The notes below the pieces were generated by a model. The model saw only the letters and a list, made by a program, of their open reading frames with translations, ran no database searches and was not told the origin of the DNA. 5,468 bases of DNA from Alphaproteobacteria bacterium (lineage in GTDB: Bacteria; Pseudomonadota; Alphaproteobacteria; Rickettsiales; UBA6187), in contig JAJRPW010000173.1 of assembly GCA_024280585.1 (NCBI GenBank), positions 1 to 5,468 of the forward strand, given 5' to 3'. Of the stretch, positions 5,227-5,468 are shown in pieces (position 1 is the first letter of the stretch; each line of letters starts with the position of its first letter). A program made the position numbers and the translations under genes.

Positions 5227-5468
5227 ATGGAAGTTGTAATTTATCATAATCCTGGATGCACAAAATCCAAACAAACTCTGGAACTGTTGAAAAACAAAGG
5301 GATAGAGCCAATAATTATTGAATATTTGGTGAATATTCCGACATTCGACCGATTGAAAAAAATCGTCGAGATTTTAGGCAATGGAGCAAGGGCTATAATT
5401 CGTGACAATGAGGGTGCATATAAGGAAAAAAAACTGAGCAGAAAATCCTTATCAGATGATTATTTGAT
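5227..5468 (+). CDS. arsC: ArsC-family (glutaredoxin-type) arsenate reductase, N-terminal part (cut by right edge)
   Basis: ArsC-family proteins have a thioredoxin-like fold; the named members reduce arsenate to arsenite using glutathione and glutaredoxin. The 80 residues visible begin MEVVIYHNPGCTKSKQTLELL. HNPGC places the catalytic Cys at 11, equivalent to Cys12 of E. coli plasmid R773 ArsC, and RAIIR puts Arg59 at the position of its Arg60. The sequence IEYLVNIPT (31-39) and the later SDDYL also align with that protein. The residues equivalent to Arg94 and Arg107 lie beyond the edge, so arsenate specificity cannot be judged; many chromosomal members of the family have no proven arsenate role. 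The ATG at 5227 lacks a clear Shine-Dalgarno but fits the family N-terminus. It lies 135 bases after gyrB on the same strand, with no arsR or efflux gene visible. Confidence 0.9.
   Translation, partial: MEVVIYHNPGCTKSKQTLELLKNKGIEPIIIEYLVNIPTFDRLKKIVEILGNGARAIIRDNEGAYKEKKLSRKSLSDDYL

Noticed and set aside
1..5468. CRISPR array, tRNA or rRNA gene, insertion sequence or phage genes
   Set aside because: No spaced repeats, cloverleaf-like sequence, transposase or phage protein was seen on either strand.

Overview
The window looks like a chromosomal segment of an alphaproteobacterium, probably from a host-associated lineage (Rickettsiales- or Holosporales-like). The basis is the GyrB sequence (alphaproteobacterial-style C-terminus, NALKVSNLDA, and Arg in PLRGKILNVERARF), the Rickettsia-like N-terminal half of the peptide deformylase, AT-rich intergenic DNA, and an orphan protein that looks like a secreted effector. 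This placement is an inference from remembered family sequences, not from a search.

Layout, left to right. (1) 1-307, minus strand: N-terminal 102 residues of peptide deformylase (def), running off the left edge, with a good promoter at 339-367. (2) 470-619, plus strand: an unrecognised 49-residue basic protein with a strong ribosome binding site. (3) 726-1820, plus strand: an unrecognised 364-residue, cysteine-free protein made of a helical N-terminal half, a Ser/Pro-rich disordered middle, an SH3-ligand-like proline motif, and an arginine-patterned C-terminus. (4) 1814-2551, minus strand: truA, converging with and overlapping gene 3 by 7 bp. (5) 2552-2676: a compact divergent promoter region. 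(6) 2677-5091, plus strand: complete gyrB. (7) 5227-5468, plus strand: first 80 residues of an ArsC-family arsenate reductase, cut by the right edge.

The housekeeping genes are ordinary: TruA (tRNA pseudouridylation), Def (N-terminal deformylation), GyrB (DNA supercoiling) and ArsC. truA and def lie on the same strand, as expected for the def/fmt/truA neighbourhood of alphaproteobacteria, but two oppositely oriented orphan genes sit between them.

These orphans are the interesting part. The larger one ends in Arg residues spaced R-X7-R-X-R-X-R-X-X-R-X-R, which fits the C-terminal transport signal described for Agrobacterium VirB/D4-translocated proteins. It also carries RKPPLPPR, which satisfies both class I and class II SH3-ligand patterns. 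Both orphan genes have a similar promoter layout: an 11-bp-phased tandem repeat built on TTTGTAA/TAAATTTGT in place of a -35 element, 10-11 bp before a -10 box. The best working hypothesis is a co-regulated accessory locus encoding a type IV secretion effector candidate and a small companion protein. No secretion genes lie in this window, so this is testable inference.
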